Notes under the pieces: model-generated
The model's database searches: none
What the model was told of the DNA's origin: nothing
What the model saw: the letters and a program-made list of their open reading frames with translations, nothing else
Assembly: GCA_965214875.1 (NCBI GenBank)
Contig: OZ243980.1
Coordinates: forward strand, 2,232,001 to 2,296,000
Reading direction: 5' to 3'
From: CBDAUN01 sp965214875
Lineage (GTDB): Bacteria > Pseudomonadota > Gammaproteobacteria > Arenicellales > JAJDZL01
Length of the DNA: 64,000 nt
Program-made: the position numbers and the translations under genes
Part shown: positions 36,855 through 46,093 of the stretch, piece after piece
Layout of the letters: each line of letters begins with the position of its first letter
Numbering within the stretch: the first letter of the stretch is position 1

Positions 36855-39800
36855 CATGTAGAGACTGCAATCGATACGGCGTTACCGCTTCCGACTCATC
36901 GAATGCTCCGCACATTGCTCTTGCGGCGGCGATGGTCGTGAAATACGGCACCCTGTGATTAAGAGCTTCTTTAAGAATTGTTTGTGAGTCTGCAACGCTT
37001 TGCGGCTTTCGCGGAACATTGACGATAAAGTCTATTTCGGCGTTTTTGATCATATCGACAACATGGGGCCTTCCCTGCCCCACTTTCTGCACCATCGCAA
37101 CATCAATATCCTGATCCTGCAATAGTTGCGCCGTTCCCTCCGTAGCGTACAAGCTAAACCCCCGCTGCACTAGGTTGCGAGCCACATCTACGATGCCAAA
37201 ACGGTCACTGCCTGTGACACTCAGCAGCGCATTGCCGTTGCGAGGAAGTGAATACCCCGTCGCTAGATAGGCTTTATGATACGCTTCGGCAAAAGTCATG
37301 CCGATACCCATCACTTCACCCGTGCTTTTCATTTCCGGACCAAGCAACGGTTCTGCTCCTGGAAATTTTTCGAACGGGAAAACCGCCTCTTTGACATTGA
37401 AATACGAGGGCACGATCTCCTTGATGAAACCCTGTTCCTTGAGCGTGATTCCAATCATGCAGCGGGCTCCAATTTTTGCCAATGGATAGGAAATCGATTT
37501 TGAAACGAATGGCACAGTCCTTGAAGCTCTTGGATTCAATTCCAGCAAATACACTTCGCTATCCTTTACAGCGAATTGCACATTCATCAATCCGACTACA
37601 TTCAATGCAGATGCAAGGCGCTTTGTCTGTTCCGCGATCGTGTCGCGCACATCGGCACCGAGATCAAACACAGGCAAAGAGCAGGCAGAATCCCCTGAGT
37701 GAACGCCGGCTTGCTCTATGTGCTGCATAATCCCTCCAATGACTACATCGTTCCCGTCGCTTACCGCATCGACATCAACCTCGATCGCATCGCTGAGAAA
37801 ACGGTCAAGCAGCACCGGCGATTTATGCGAGACGCCGATTGCCTCCTCCATGTATTTGATCAATTGTCCGTCTTCCCGAACAATCTGCATTGCCTGTCCT
37901 CCCAGCACATAGGAAGGACGCACCACGATCGGATACCCGATCTGCTTGGACGCAATCAGCGCGTCATCAACAGTGGTAGCGGTGGCGTTTGAAGGCTGCT
38001 TCAATTCCAGATTCTTAACCAGTTGCTGAAAAAATTCCCGATCTTCAGCTAAATGGATCGACTCGGCTGAAGTTCCGACAATCGGAATGCCTTCATCGTG
38101 CAACTCCTGAGCAATCTTTAACGGCGTCTGTCCGCCATATTGGACGATGATGCCGTCCGGACGCTCTTTTCGACAAATCTCAAGCACGTTTTCTACGGTT
38201 AGCGGTTCGAAATAGAGTCGATCCGATATGTCGTAGTCGGTCGACACGGTTTCCGGATTGCAATTGACCATAATGGCTTCGTAGCCATCGCTGCGCAGCG
38301 CAAGCGCGGCATGAACACAGCAGTAGTCAAACTCGATGCCTTGCCCTATGCGGTTAGGTCCGCCTCCAAGCACGATGATTTTCTTGTTTTTCGTCGGCTC
38401 AGACTCGCATTCTTGCTCGTAGGTCGAATACATATAAGCCGTTGACGTGGCGAATTCTCCCGCACAAGAATCCACTCGCTTATAGACGGGATTGATGTTG
38501 CGCGAATTGCGCAGCTGGCGAATTTCTTGCTCGCTGAGGCCGCGCAAAAAAGCGATCCGATGATCCGAAAAGCCCATCTGCTTCCACTGCAGCAAACGAT
38601 CATCGGCAATGCCCGCGCCAGCAGTCTTGATTTCATTTTCGGTTTCGATGATTTCCCTGACCTGTGCAAGAAACCAAGGATCTATGCCGCTGGCGACATA
38701 GATTTCGTCGATCGTCATGCCGAGACGAAGCGCATCGCCTAGATGCCACAATCGTTGCGCACCTGGCACTCGCAAATCAGCCGAAAGGCGGTCCAGCAAG
38801 CCTGGATCGCTCAACTTCTCGCCTTCGCGGATGCGCGACTCGAAACCGTAGGAGCCGATCTCAAGACTTCGCATCGCTTTTTGCAGCGACTCCTGGAATG
38901 TGCGCCCGATCGCCATGACCTCGCCGACGGACTTCATCTGCGTCGTCAAAGTGGCATCTGCAAGCGGAAATTTTCTAAAGTCGAAACGAGGAATTTTCGT
39001 GACGATATAGTCAATCGACGGCTCGAAAGATGCCGGTGTTGCGCCACCGGTAATGTCGTTGCTCAGTTCATCAAGCGTATAGCCGACTGCAAGTCTTGCA
39101 GCGACTTTGGCGATAGGGAATCCTGTCGCTTTCGATGCCAGTGCAGATGATCGAGAGACTCTGGGGTTCATCTCGATGACAACCATTTCGCCATCTTGAG
39201 GGTTGATCGCGAATTGCACATTCGAGCCGCCCGTGTCAACACCAATCGCTCGAATCACGGCGATGCTGGCATCACGCATGATTTGATATTCCTTATCGGT
39301 CAGGGTTTGCGCCGGCGCAATGGTGATTGAATCGCCGGTATGCACGCCCATGGCATCGAAATTCTCGATTGAGCAAACGATGATGCAGTTGTCGCGATGA
39401 TCGCGAACGACTTCCATCTCGAACTCTTTCCAGCCTGTGATGCTTTGCTCAATCAACAGCTCATTGGTTGGCGAAGCATCCATTCCGCGACGGCATATTT
39501 CAGCGAACTCATCCTTGTTATAGGCGATGCCGCCGCCTGTTCCGCCCAGTGTGAACGATGGGCGTATGATTGCAGGAAATCCCACATCATCCAGTATGCG
39601 CCAGGCTTCATCCATGTTGTGGGCAAGTTTCCCTTTAACCGTCTTCAAGCCGATGCTAGCCATGCATTGCTGAAATCGTTCGCGATCTTCAGCCTTGTCA
39701 ATCGCATCTTGAGTCGCCCCGATCAGCTCGACCCCGAACTCGTCCAGCACACCGTGGCGAACCAGGTCCAGGGCGCAATTCAAACCCGTCTGACCACCCA

Positions 39801-40068
39801 TGGTCGGCAATACGGCGCACGGTCTTTCCTTGCGGATTATTTCTGCGACAGATTGCCAGCGTATCGGTTCAATATAGGTCGAATCGGCAAATTCAGGGTC
39901 GGTCATGATCGTTGCAGGGTTCGAGTTGACCAGAATGATCCGATATCCCTCGGCAGTGAGAGCCCGGCAGGCTTGCACGCCGGAATAGTCGAACTCGCAC
40001 GCCTGCCCGATAATGATCGGACCGGCACCGATGATCAGGATCGATTCAATGTCAGTGCGCTTGGGCAT
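36838..40068 (-). CDS. carB: Carbamoyl-phosphate synthase large subunit
   Basis: A full-length 1076-residue subunit. It has two homologous ATP-grasp halves (first: SILIIGAGPIIIGQACEFDY; second: IIVLGGGPNRIGQGIEFDYC), the oligomerisation domain between them, and the C-terminal MGS-like allosteric domain (about 940-1076). It uses ammonia from CarA, bicarbonate and two ATP to make carbamoyl phosphate for pyrimidine and arginine synthesis. It follows carA by 17 bases. Confidence 0.98.
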   Translation of the reverse strand: MPKRTDIESILIIGAGPIIIGQACEFDYSGVQACRALTAEGYRIILVNSNPATIMTDPEFADSTYIEPIRWQSVAEIIRKERPCAVLPTMGGQTGLNCALDLVRHGVLDEFGVELIGATQDAIDKAEDRERFQQCMASIGLKTVKGKLAHNMDEAWRILDDVGFPAIIRPSFTLGGTGGGIAYNKDEFAEICRRGMDASPTNELLIEQSITGWKEFEMEVVRDHRDNCIIVCSIENFDAMGVHTGDSITIAPAQTLTDKEYQIMRDASIAVIRAIGVDTGGSNVQFAINPQDGEMVVIEMNPRVSRSSALASKATGFPIAKVAARLAVGYTLDELSNDITGGATPASFEPSIDYIVTKIPRFDFRKFPLADATLTTQMKSVGEVMAIGRTFQESLQKAMRSLEIGSYGFESRIREGEKLSDPGLLDRLSADLRVPGAQRLWHLGDALRLGMTIDEIYVASGIDPWFLAQVREIIETENEIKTAGAGIADDRLLQWKQMGFSDHRIAFLRGLSEQEIRQLRNSRNINPVYKRVDSCAGEFATSTAYMYSTYEQECESEPTKNKKIIVLGGGPNRIGQGIEFDYCCVHAALALRSDGYEAIMVNCNPETVSTDYDISDRLYFEPLTVENVLEICRKERPDGIIVQYGGQTPLKIAQELHDEGIPIVGTSAESIHLAEDREFFQQLVKNLELKQPSNATATTVDDALIASKQIGYPIVVRPSYVLGGQAMQIVREDGQLIKYMEEAIGVSHKSPVLLDRFLSDAIEVDVDAVSDGNDVVIGGIMQHIEQAGVHSGDSACSLPVFDLGADVRDTIAEQTKRLASALNVVGLMNVQFAVKDSEVYLLELNPRASRTVPFVSKSISYPLAKIGARCMIGITLKEQGFIKEIVPSYFNVKEAVFPFEKFPGAEPLLGPEMKSTGEVMGIGMTFAEAYHKAYLATGYSLPRNGNALLSVTGSDRFGIVDVARNLVQRGFSLYATEGTAQLLQDQDIDVAMVQKVGQGRPHVVDMIKNAEIDFIVNVPRKPQSVADSQTILKEALNHRVPYFTTIAAARAMCGAFDESEAVTPYRLQSLHENAAG

Positions 40069-40085
40069 GCCTTTTGTGTACTTTC

Positions 40086-41234
40086 TCAGCCGCTGTGCCG
40101 GTTCATCAGTGCTAAAAACTTCCTGAATAGTCCACCAGCATCATGGGGACCAGGGCTTGCTTCTGGGTGGCCTTGAAACGAGAACGCAGGAAGTGTGGCG
40201 TGTTCAATGCCTTGAATGGTTCCATCAAACAGCGAACGGTGCGTGACTCTCAAATTGGCAGGAAAATCTTCATCCGAGACGGCAAATCCATGATTTTGAC
40301 TGGTGATCATGATTTCGTTCGTATCCAAATCCTTGACAGGATGATTTGCGCCATGGTGCCCGAACTTCATTTTTTCAGTCTTGGCGCCACTTGCCAAAGC
40401 TAGCAATTGGTGTCCGAGGCAGATGCCGAAGATCGGAATCTTTTGCCGCATAAATTCACGTATGGATTCAATCGCGTAGCCGCATGGCTCGGGATCGCCC
40501 GGACCATTGGATAGGAATATGCCATCCACCTTCACTTCTTCAAGATCGCTTGGCGGCATTTGCGCAGGCACGACAGCGACCTCGCAACCATAGCCGACAA
40601 GCATTCGCAAGATGTTATGCTTCACGCCAAAATCGTAGGCGATCACCGAGAAACGTCGCCTGCCTTGCAGGTCTGACGGTCCGACAGCATAGCCCAACTC
40701 GTGCAATCCTAATTTCCACGGGTACGGGTCATGTGTCGTGACGACTTTAGCCAAATCCATTCCCTTGAGGCCTCCGAACGACCTCGCCTTAGCCAGTGCG
40801 TGTTCAGCATCGATATCAGGACCGGTCGCAATGCAACCGTCTTGCGACCCTTTGGTGCGGATCAGCCGAGTCAGCTGCCTTGTGTCGATCTGTTCGATCC
40901 CAATGACGTTTCGAGATTCAAGAAACTCTGAAATTGAAGAACTCGCCCGCCAGTTGCTAATTTGCTTCGGCAGGCTTCGAATGACAAGGCCGGATGCATG
41001 AATGGCACTGGACTCCGCATCTTCCGCGTTGACCCCAACGTTGCCTATATGCGGATGTGTGAGAGTTACGATCTGTTTCGCATAAGAGGGATCAGTGATA
41101 ATTTCCTGATATCCGGTCATCGATGTGTTGAAGATGACTTCACCAACAGCCTCGCCGGCAGCACCGAAGGCGCGTCCCCAAAACAAGCTACCGTCCGCTA
41201 GTGCGAGTAACGCCTTATCTGTTTTGCTAGTCAA
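40086..41234 (-). CDS. carA: Carbamoyl-phosphate synthase small subunit
   Basis: A 382-residue glutamine amidotransferase subunit. The N-terminal CPSase_sm domain includes VIFNTSMTGYQEIITDPSYA. The class I GATase has the catalytic Cys in GICLGHQLLALASG and the His-Glu pair in GHPEASPGPHD. It releases ammonia for CarB. The gene starts the carAB operon; its promoter would lie in 41235-41417. Confidence 0.98.
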   Translation of the reverse strand: MTSKTDKALLALADGSLFWGRAFGAAGEAVGEVIFNTSMTGYQEIITDPSYAKQIVTLTHPHIGNVGVNAEDAESSAIHASGLVIRSLPKQISNWRASSSISEFLESRNVIGIEQIDTRQLTRLIRTKGSQDGCIATGPDIDAEHALAKARSFGGLKGMDLAKVVTTHDPYPWKLGLHELGYAVGPSDLQGRRRFSVIAYDFGVKHNILRMLVGYGCEVAVVPAQMPPSDLEEVKVDGIFLSNGPGDPEPCGYAIESIREFMRQKIPIFGICLGHQLLALASGAKTEKMKFGHHGANHPVKDLDTNEIMITSQNHGFAVSDEDFPANLRVTHRSLFDGTIQGIEHATLPAFSFQGHPEASPGPHDAGGLFRKFLALMNRHSG

Positions 41235-41417
41235 TTATTTCTGAACACTAATCGATTCACAAGAAGCAATTCGATTGCTCTACAAGATGCAACTCCATGA
41301 AACTGCCGGGACGGGATCTCAGTTCGGCACAACTTGAATCTGCCTGATTAGCAACCGATACCGTAATCAGAGTAATATTTTACATGATGCTTGATATGGA
41401 TTCTCAATTGAATGTAT

Positions 41418-41485
41418 CCTTAAAACCGCGTCAGGGTGGCTGCAAAAGGGGATAAAGCCTTGCCATAATGGGGTTTTCGGCAAAA
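41418..41485 (+). mobile_element. Solo IS1380-family end
   Basis: CCTTAAAACCGCGTCAGGG starts at 41418 and the homology to the right end of the two IS1380 elements continues for about 65 bases (GGCTGCAAAAGGGGATAAAG). No other end and no transposase follow, so it is a leftover of a third copy. Confidence 0.75.
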
Positions 41486-41611
41486 TTATTCCTAGTTAGG
41501 CTTTACAGCAAATTGCCAGAAAAAAATCTGATTTTCGAAATTCGCTAAAATTGGATTCAAATTCGCAAATGTTTGCGTGGGTTGAAATTGGCATTTTGCT
41601 GCAGGCACTTA

Positions 41612-41644
41612 GTCACCCCGTTTATCGGGGTGTGGATTGGCTGA
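41612..41644 (+). CRISPR. Single CRISPR-repeat-like sequence, type I-C style
   Basis: GTCACCCCGTTTATCGGGG followed by TGTGGATTGG has the plan of type I-C repeats: a GTC start, a C-rich/G-rich palindrome (here ACCCCG/CGGGGT) and a GTGGATTG 3' handle. Only one copy is seen; a weak half-match GCGTGGGTTGAAAT lies at about 41574. It is 0.8 kb from a truncated cas5c, which makes a decayed CRISPR locus plausible. No array is present. Confidence 0.4.
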
Positions 41645-41693
41645 TTTTCTGGTTTGGGCGTCTATTGGCAATTGATAAACGGAATACGACCCG

Positions 41694-41918
41694 GTGAAAG
41701 TGAGGGATGTCATACATATCCTAAAAGCTAATGGATTCCAATTGGACCGGACGCGCGGAAGCCATCGCCAATTTGAGGGTGTAGTCAATGGCAAACGGCG
41801 ATTGGTTACGGTTGCAGGAAAGGAGAGCCGGGAGCTCCGGCCAGATACTTTACTGAGTATCTATAGACAATCCGGCCTTCCGCGGAGTGCCTTTCGTCAG
41901 GATAAAACTGGAAAATGA
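41694..41918 (+). CDS. HicA-family mRNA interferase toxin
   Basis: A 74-residue protein with the HicA double-stranded-RNA-binding-like fold: MKVRDVIHILKANGFQLDRT, the catalytic His in RGSHRQFE (His24), and a C-terminal LRPDTLLSIYRQSGL. HicA cleaves mRNA and is silenced by HicB. The ATG is not preceded by a strong ribosome site. Its last 22 bases overlap the end of a HicB-like gene on the opposite strand, whereas typical hicAB pairs are tandem on one strand. Confidence 0.85.
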   Translation: MKVRDVIHILKANGFQLDRTRGSHRQFEGVVNGKRRLVTVAGKESRELRPDTLLSIYRQSGLPRSAFRQDKTGK

Positions 41919-42220
41919 GAATCTACATTAAATCTTTGATATTTAAAACCAAAACGGATTCCAGATAGGCGATGGGCGCAGAACAAAATGGTACGCAGAT
42001 ACCACGGAGATCGTCGCTTTAGAAGATGTATTTGCTCGTCGTCTTGAAGTTCGGAGATGCGCTCAAAATAAATATCGATACTAGTACTAAGAGATTCACG
42101 AACTTCAGGAAATGAATCGCCCTCAACCGAAATATCAAAGTCCGTGCAAATTGCTTGCCAAACGCCATTACTCTCGTAGGCATAGCACTTCAACCGATAG
42201 TTTGTCATATGATCCTTCAT
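41897..42220 (-). CDS. HicB-like protein, convergent with HicA
   Basis: A 107-residue protein. The first 60 residues have the HicB partial RNase-H-like fold (YRLKCYAYESNGVWQAICTD, then FDISVEGDSFPEVRESL), the domain that binds HicA. The rest (LLKRRSPWYLRTILFCAHRL) is a basic and hydrophobic tail and I see no clear DNA-binding helix. The start could be 42220 (preceded by GGAAG) or 42208 (preceded by AGGA). It overlaps the hicA 3' end by 22 bases in convergent orientation, so it may regulate or be regulated through antisense RNA. It may not be the true partner. Confidence 0.65.
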   Translation of the reverse strand: MKDHMTNYRLKCYAYESNGVWQAICTDFDISVEGDSFPEVRESLSTSIDIYFERISELQDDEQIHLLKRRSPWYLRTILFCAHRLSGIRFGFKYQRFNVDSHFPVLS

Positions 42221-42451
42221 TTAAGCTTCCCCACAGATTCCTCAATAGCAGACAACCTAACGGGTCGGGGACACCAACAATTCTCGAAACTACAATTATG
42301 CAAATTACATAATATCAATTGCTTATGAACTTTGTTTCTACAAAACTAGTCCACAATAAAAAATTCATTATATCAAACTAGCCTCGTGTCTGGAACTTGG
42401 TGATCGAATTCAAGCGATGGAATCGCATAACGTATTCAATCGGGATTGACG

Positions 42452-42872
42452 ATGTCGTGCGGGATCAAATTACACATTTGGGGGGGGGGCTATGCTTGCT
42501 TTACAAGACCCGAAATGAAAGTGGAACGCGTTTCCCACGACGTAATCACACCATCTGCTACGAGAGGTGTTTTGGATGCAATTCACTGGAAGCCAGCCAT
42601 CTGTTGGGTAGTGGACCGAATACATGTGCTAAATCCGATAAGGTTTGAAACTTTGCGCCGAAACGAACTAGGTGGAGCAATATCGGGTAGGAGTATTTCT
42701 CGTGCCATAGCTAAAGGGTCAACGATGGAAATTCACACCGTCATTGAGAAAGACCGACAACAACGTGCCACTACCCTTTTGCGCGATTTAGCATACTTAA
42801 TTGAATCTCACTTTCAGATGACTGAAGAGGCTGGAGAAATGGATTCAAAAGCCAAACACCTGTCTATATTTA
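42452..42872 (+). pseudogene. cas5c: Truncated type I-C CRISPR protein Cas5c (Cas5d)
   Basis: The frame begins MSCGIKLHIWGGGYACFTRP and continues with clear Cas5c sequence: EMKVERVSHDVITPSATRGV, AIHWKPAICWVVDRIHVLNP, IRFETLRRNELG and DRQQRATTLLRDLAYLIESH. Cas5c of type I-C both processes crRNA and caps the Cascade complex. The usual WGDYACF motif is replaced by WGGGYACF through a run of ten G (42480-42489). The gene stops at the ISNCY-like insertion at 42873, losing about 80-100 C-terminal residues; the frame runs on into IS sequence to 43003. No other cas gene lies nearby. Confidence 0.88.
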
Positions 42873-44661
42873 GTGTCTGCCAGAAAACCTCTGATTTCAA
42901 GTATCGGCCGGTGCCGGGGGAGCACAAGGCGCGGCTGCCGCGACGGCGGCGAGGGTCGGAATGCAGCAGCGGGCATCCGAATGCGACAAAAAATGGCGCA
43001 TAAGAGGATTGCGGGCGGCATCCGCCCAGGCGGGCGCCTCCGGCAGCCGGATCGTCGCTTGGAAACGGGTTCGGAGACGCTAGGCGGCGCGCAGGCGCGC
43101 GCGGCGGGCGAGCCGCTTGCGCTCCTGGTCCCGCAGCAGCCGCCCGAGCCGCTCGGGGTTCGCCGCCAGCGCCGACAGCGCCGCCGCCCGCTCGAAGCCG
43201 CGCTCGCCATGGGCGCGCACCCGCCCGAGCCCGCAATGCTCCAGATGATTGATGGCCGACTCGACCGCCGGATGCTGCCGGCGCGCCGCCTGGAACCATT
43301 CCCGGCCCTCGCGCGCCGAAGCCTCGGCATTCGGCCGGCCCTTGGCCGGCAGCGCGCACTCGTCGAGCAGCGCGCCGAGCTCGGCCTGATTCGCCGGCGA
43401 GTGGAAGCCGCGGTCGAAGCTGCAGGCCCGAAGGTCGGCGAACCGCTCCATCGCCCCCTCGACCAGCGCCGCCGCATGGCCGGCGTCGCCGCCCTGCCAC
43501 ATGATCCGGCGGTGCAGGATGAACCGGCGCTGGTCCTCGACCACGGCGACCGGCACGCCCAGCTCCTGGCGCACGCCGGCCTTGCCCTCGGCCACCCAGC
43601 GGGTGTGCGGCTCGAAGATCGAGAACGCCTTCTCGCCGTGCGCGATGGTCTCGCCCCCGAGCAGCCGCCGCGAAACCTGCTCGAGCTGGCGGCGCGCATG
43701 GCCAAGATAGCCCTCGAGCTCGCACGCCAGCGCGTGCTCGCAGGCCGTCAGCGGCCTGCGCCAGCGTCGCCTCGGCGCGCCCGGCCAGGCGGGCGCTCAG
43801 CGACAAATACCGCTCGACCCGCCCAGGATGCTTGCGGCTGCGCCTCGACACGCGCACCCGGTCGAACCGCTTCTTGACCTGCCGCGATAGATGCTCATGC
43901 TGTCGCCAGCCGTCAAGCCCGGCGCTGTCCGCCAGCCTGGCCGCGGTGCGCACCGTGCAGCGCATCGCGTCCCGCAGCAGGTCCGCATCGGTCGGATAGT
44001 GCACATCGGTCTCCACGCAGAACGAACCGGCCCGCCCGCGCAACGGCTCGCCAGGCTTTTTTCCGGCCGCCTTGTGGCCCGACCCGGCCACCAGCCGCCC
44101 GATCCCGGACAGCAGCTTCGAACCCGAAAGCGAGACGTTGTCGACCGCCGCCTGCTGCTCGCAGGCATGCCCGAGCGCCGGCGAGTGCCCCGGCATCCGG
44201 CGCACCAGCCCGTCATGATTGGCCATGTGCGCCAGCCGGTCGAAGTCGCAGCCGAGCCCCTGCTCGGGCACGCCAGCGCCAGGATCCGCCAAAGGTCCAT
44301 GCCCGGCCGGCCGGCGTCCTTGCGCGCCGCCGGCGCGACCTCGGCCTCGAGCAGCTCGAACACCCGCCGGCGCAAGGCCTTGCTTGCGCAGAGATGCCGC
44401 AGGCCGAGCAGGATGGCCGGGATGTCGTCGCGCGACTTGGCGCCGGTGTGGATGTTCTCGATCGGCACGGCGCCGAGCTCGAGCTGGGCGGAGTGGGCCA
44501 AGCGCATCGCTTTTTCCTCGAAGATTGCAGCGAAACGGGGCGTTTCGCCCCATTTCGGCGGGAAATCCGCGCTGTCCGCGAATTCTTCGCCGCCGCCGCT
44601 CGCCGCTAAGCAATTGTTTTCAATCAGCAACGATATCACATTTTGGTTTTCTGGCAAGCAC
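42873..44661 (-). mobile_element. ISNCY-like insertion sequence at a rearrangement junction
   Basis: Terminal inverted repeats GTGTCTGCCAGAAAACC (42873-42889) and, inverted, GTGCTTGCCAGAAAACC (44645-44661) match at 15 of 17 bases. The element is 1789 bp and much richer in GC than the host. It carries one frameshifted transposase on the minus strand. There is no flanking duplication, and the genes on the two sides (cas5c and an integrase) are both truncated exactly at its ends, so it marks a deletion or recombination joint. Confidence 0.85.
43080..44507 (-). pseudogene. ISNCY-like transposase, frameshifted
   Basis: The start at 44507 reads MRLAHSAQLELGAVPIENIH and then KSRDDIPAILLGLRHLCASK, typical of the long ISNCY-type transposases. 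Around 44270 the frame shifts into GLGCDFDRLAHMANHDGLV ... VETDVHYPTDADLLRDAMRC (a conserved region with acidic catalytic residues), and the C-terminal part (43080-43595; ERLGRLLRDQERKRLARR) is in another frame. At least two shifts make it non-functional. Its C-terminus is also found as a scrap at 27840-27970. Confidence 0.8.
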
Positions 44662-45117
44662 TACATAATCGAACTTGCAGGCTTCTTCGGTGCGCAACCC
44701 AAACCATGCGCGGAGCTCGGTAATCAGCTGTTCGCGCTCACCGAGACGGGCCAATGCTTCCCGGTCAAGTGGCTCAGCCTTGTTGACCGGGATGAGGTTA
44801 CCCCGACTCGGGATGCCGAGTTGTTGATTGCTCGGAATTTGGTCGGCCCGGCCCACCTTTCTCGCTAGCCATCGGATGCTCACCATGCGATTGGCAATGG
44901 TGCGATGGTCGAGCTCAGCCGCCCGCCAGTCGGCCACCACCCGATGAACCTCAAGGGCCCCCAGGCGATGGATATCCCAACGCTTGCTGTAGCCTCGTTG
45001 CTGGAGGGCCTCCATGAACATCTTGAGATGGCGTAGCCGAGTCGTTTGCCGGTTCGGTGAACCGTCCCGGTTGTCTTTCATCACGGTTCGGATTTGGTAT
45101 TCGGTTTTGTTGCTCAT
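44662..45117 (-). pseudogene. Tyrosine-type integrase, truncated by the IS
   Basis: The start at 45117 (MSNKTEYQIRTVMKDNRDGS, with AGGA upstream) and the following region (RLHMFMEAL-like SAM domain, then VADWRAAELDHRTIANRMVS, GIPSRGNLIPVNKAEPLD and LRAWFGLRTEEACKF) match integrases with the phage-integrase N-terminal SAM-like domain found on integrative elements. The first catalytic Arg region (FGLRTEEACKF) is the last part kept. The His-x-x-Arg and Tyr motifs are gone at the IS boundary. It implies that an integrative element once stood here. Confidence 0.8.
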
Positions 45118-45568
45118 CGTTCTTGTTGTCCTGGTTGGTTTGCGTTTGGCCAGACCTTCCCCATCGGCAGTTTTTGCTGTCACTCCCGCGGTCGAAGGTC
45201 AGTGTTGTTCACTGGACTCGTTCTGACGGAATCAAGTTCACTTGACCTCGTCAGACCTTAACGTCCAAACAATCCTGTTTTGATCCAGCCGCATGCCGGA
45301 TCGGTTCTTGTGACCGTAGCCACGTTGCACGCGCCTTGTTTACTCTCCCGCGCGTTGCTGTTAACCATCGCCCCATGCGGGAGGCGCGTCAATTTGCCTC
45401 AGGCATGCCTCGGCATGCCGCTCCAGTGTTCGTCCTTGAGGGTTGTACTGGTGCCATTCAGCCGCTCCCGGCACGCCCCGAATCAGGGCAGGATCGGCCA
45501 TAGTCATTGTTTTCAAGCGGGCCCGTTCGGTGGTTTTGATCCAGGCAATACCGAAGATCATTGTCGAT
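45118..45568. other. Upstream region of the integrase remnant
   Basis: About 450 bases with no convincing reading frame. It leads into the hairpin-rich block and may be the 5' region of the lost integrative element. No IS end was seen. Confidence 0.4.
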
Positions 45569-46000
45569 GGGTCTTACCGACTGTATAGTCGCAAGACCCG
45601 CCTCGAACGGGCAGACATTTCGCTTTGAGACAGGAAAGGAGGCACCTTCCGTAGGGCGCATCCTCGGGCCATAGTGGCCCTGATATCCTTGATTTGGGAA
45701 GGCAATCCCTGGTTTCAGGGCATTGCGAATTTAGGAATTCGTCTGCTCTCTTGATCACGAATCAAGAGGGTTTTCAGAGCCGCCTGTTCAACGAACAAGC
45801 CACCCGAAAAAGACAAGCGAAGCCACAAGGGAACTTCTCCCTTGTATCGGCGCAGGGATGGCACCAGCCATACCCCTGATTTGGATATGGACCGCAATGG
45901 TCCGGGCCGCAGTTGGGCTTGATTTAGGCAATAGTTCCAGACTCTTTCGAGTCACGCACGTCTCGGGAACCTGGCGCGTTTTGTGCAACGTCGGTGTTGC
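45569..46000. ncRNA. Dense hairpin array, candidate structured RNA
   Basis: At least eleven stem-loops follow one another in 430 bases, most perfect and with loops of 3-7 bases: 45569-45599 (GGGTCTT/AAGACCC with GACT/AGTC inside), 45666-45680, 45702-45726, 45726-45741 (CGAATT/AATTCG), 45748-45768 (CTCTTGAT/ATCAAGAG), 45785-45797, 45825-45845 (ACAAGGG/CCCTTGT), 45858-45871, 45889-45903, 45940-45953 and 45985-46000. Four linkers share the motif TGATTTRGG or a near variant (near 45690, 45728, 45878 and 45920). There is no protein frame of note. I do not recognise the family, and the strand is uncertain. A large noncoding RNA is the simplest explanation. Confidence 0.45.
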
Positions 46001-46093
46001 CTCCCGCATACTTCCTATCTTATTGCATCATTTTTGAGATTGCAACAATTTTTTATATTTTTTTCGATTGCGCCAGACTCGGTCACCCGTCCG

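Noticed and set aside
42814..44613. A 599-residue protein on the minus strand
   Set aside because: It is a GC-rich alternative frame through the frameshifted ISNCY transposase; only parts match the transposase.
45569..46000. A cluster of tRNA genes
   Set aside because: Several hairpins could mimic tRNA arms, but no cloverleaf with a T-loop GGTTCGA motif could be built.
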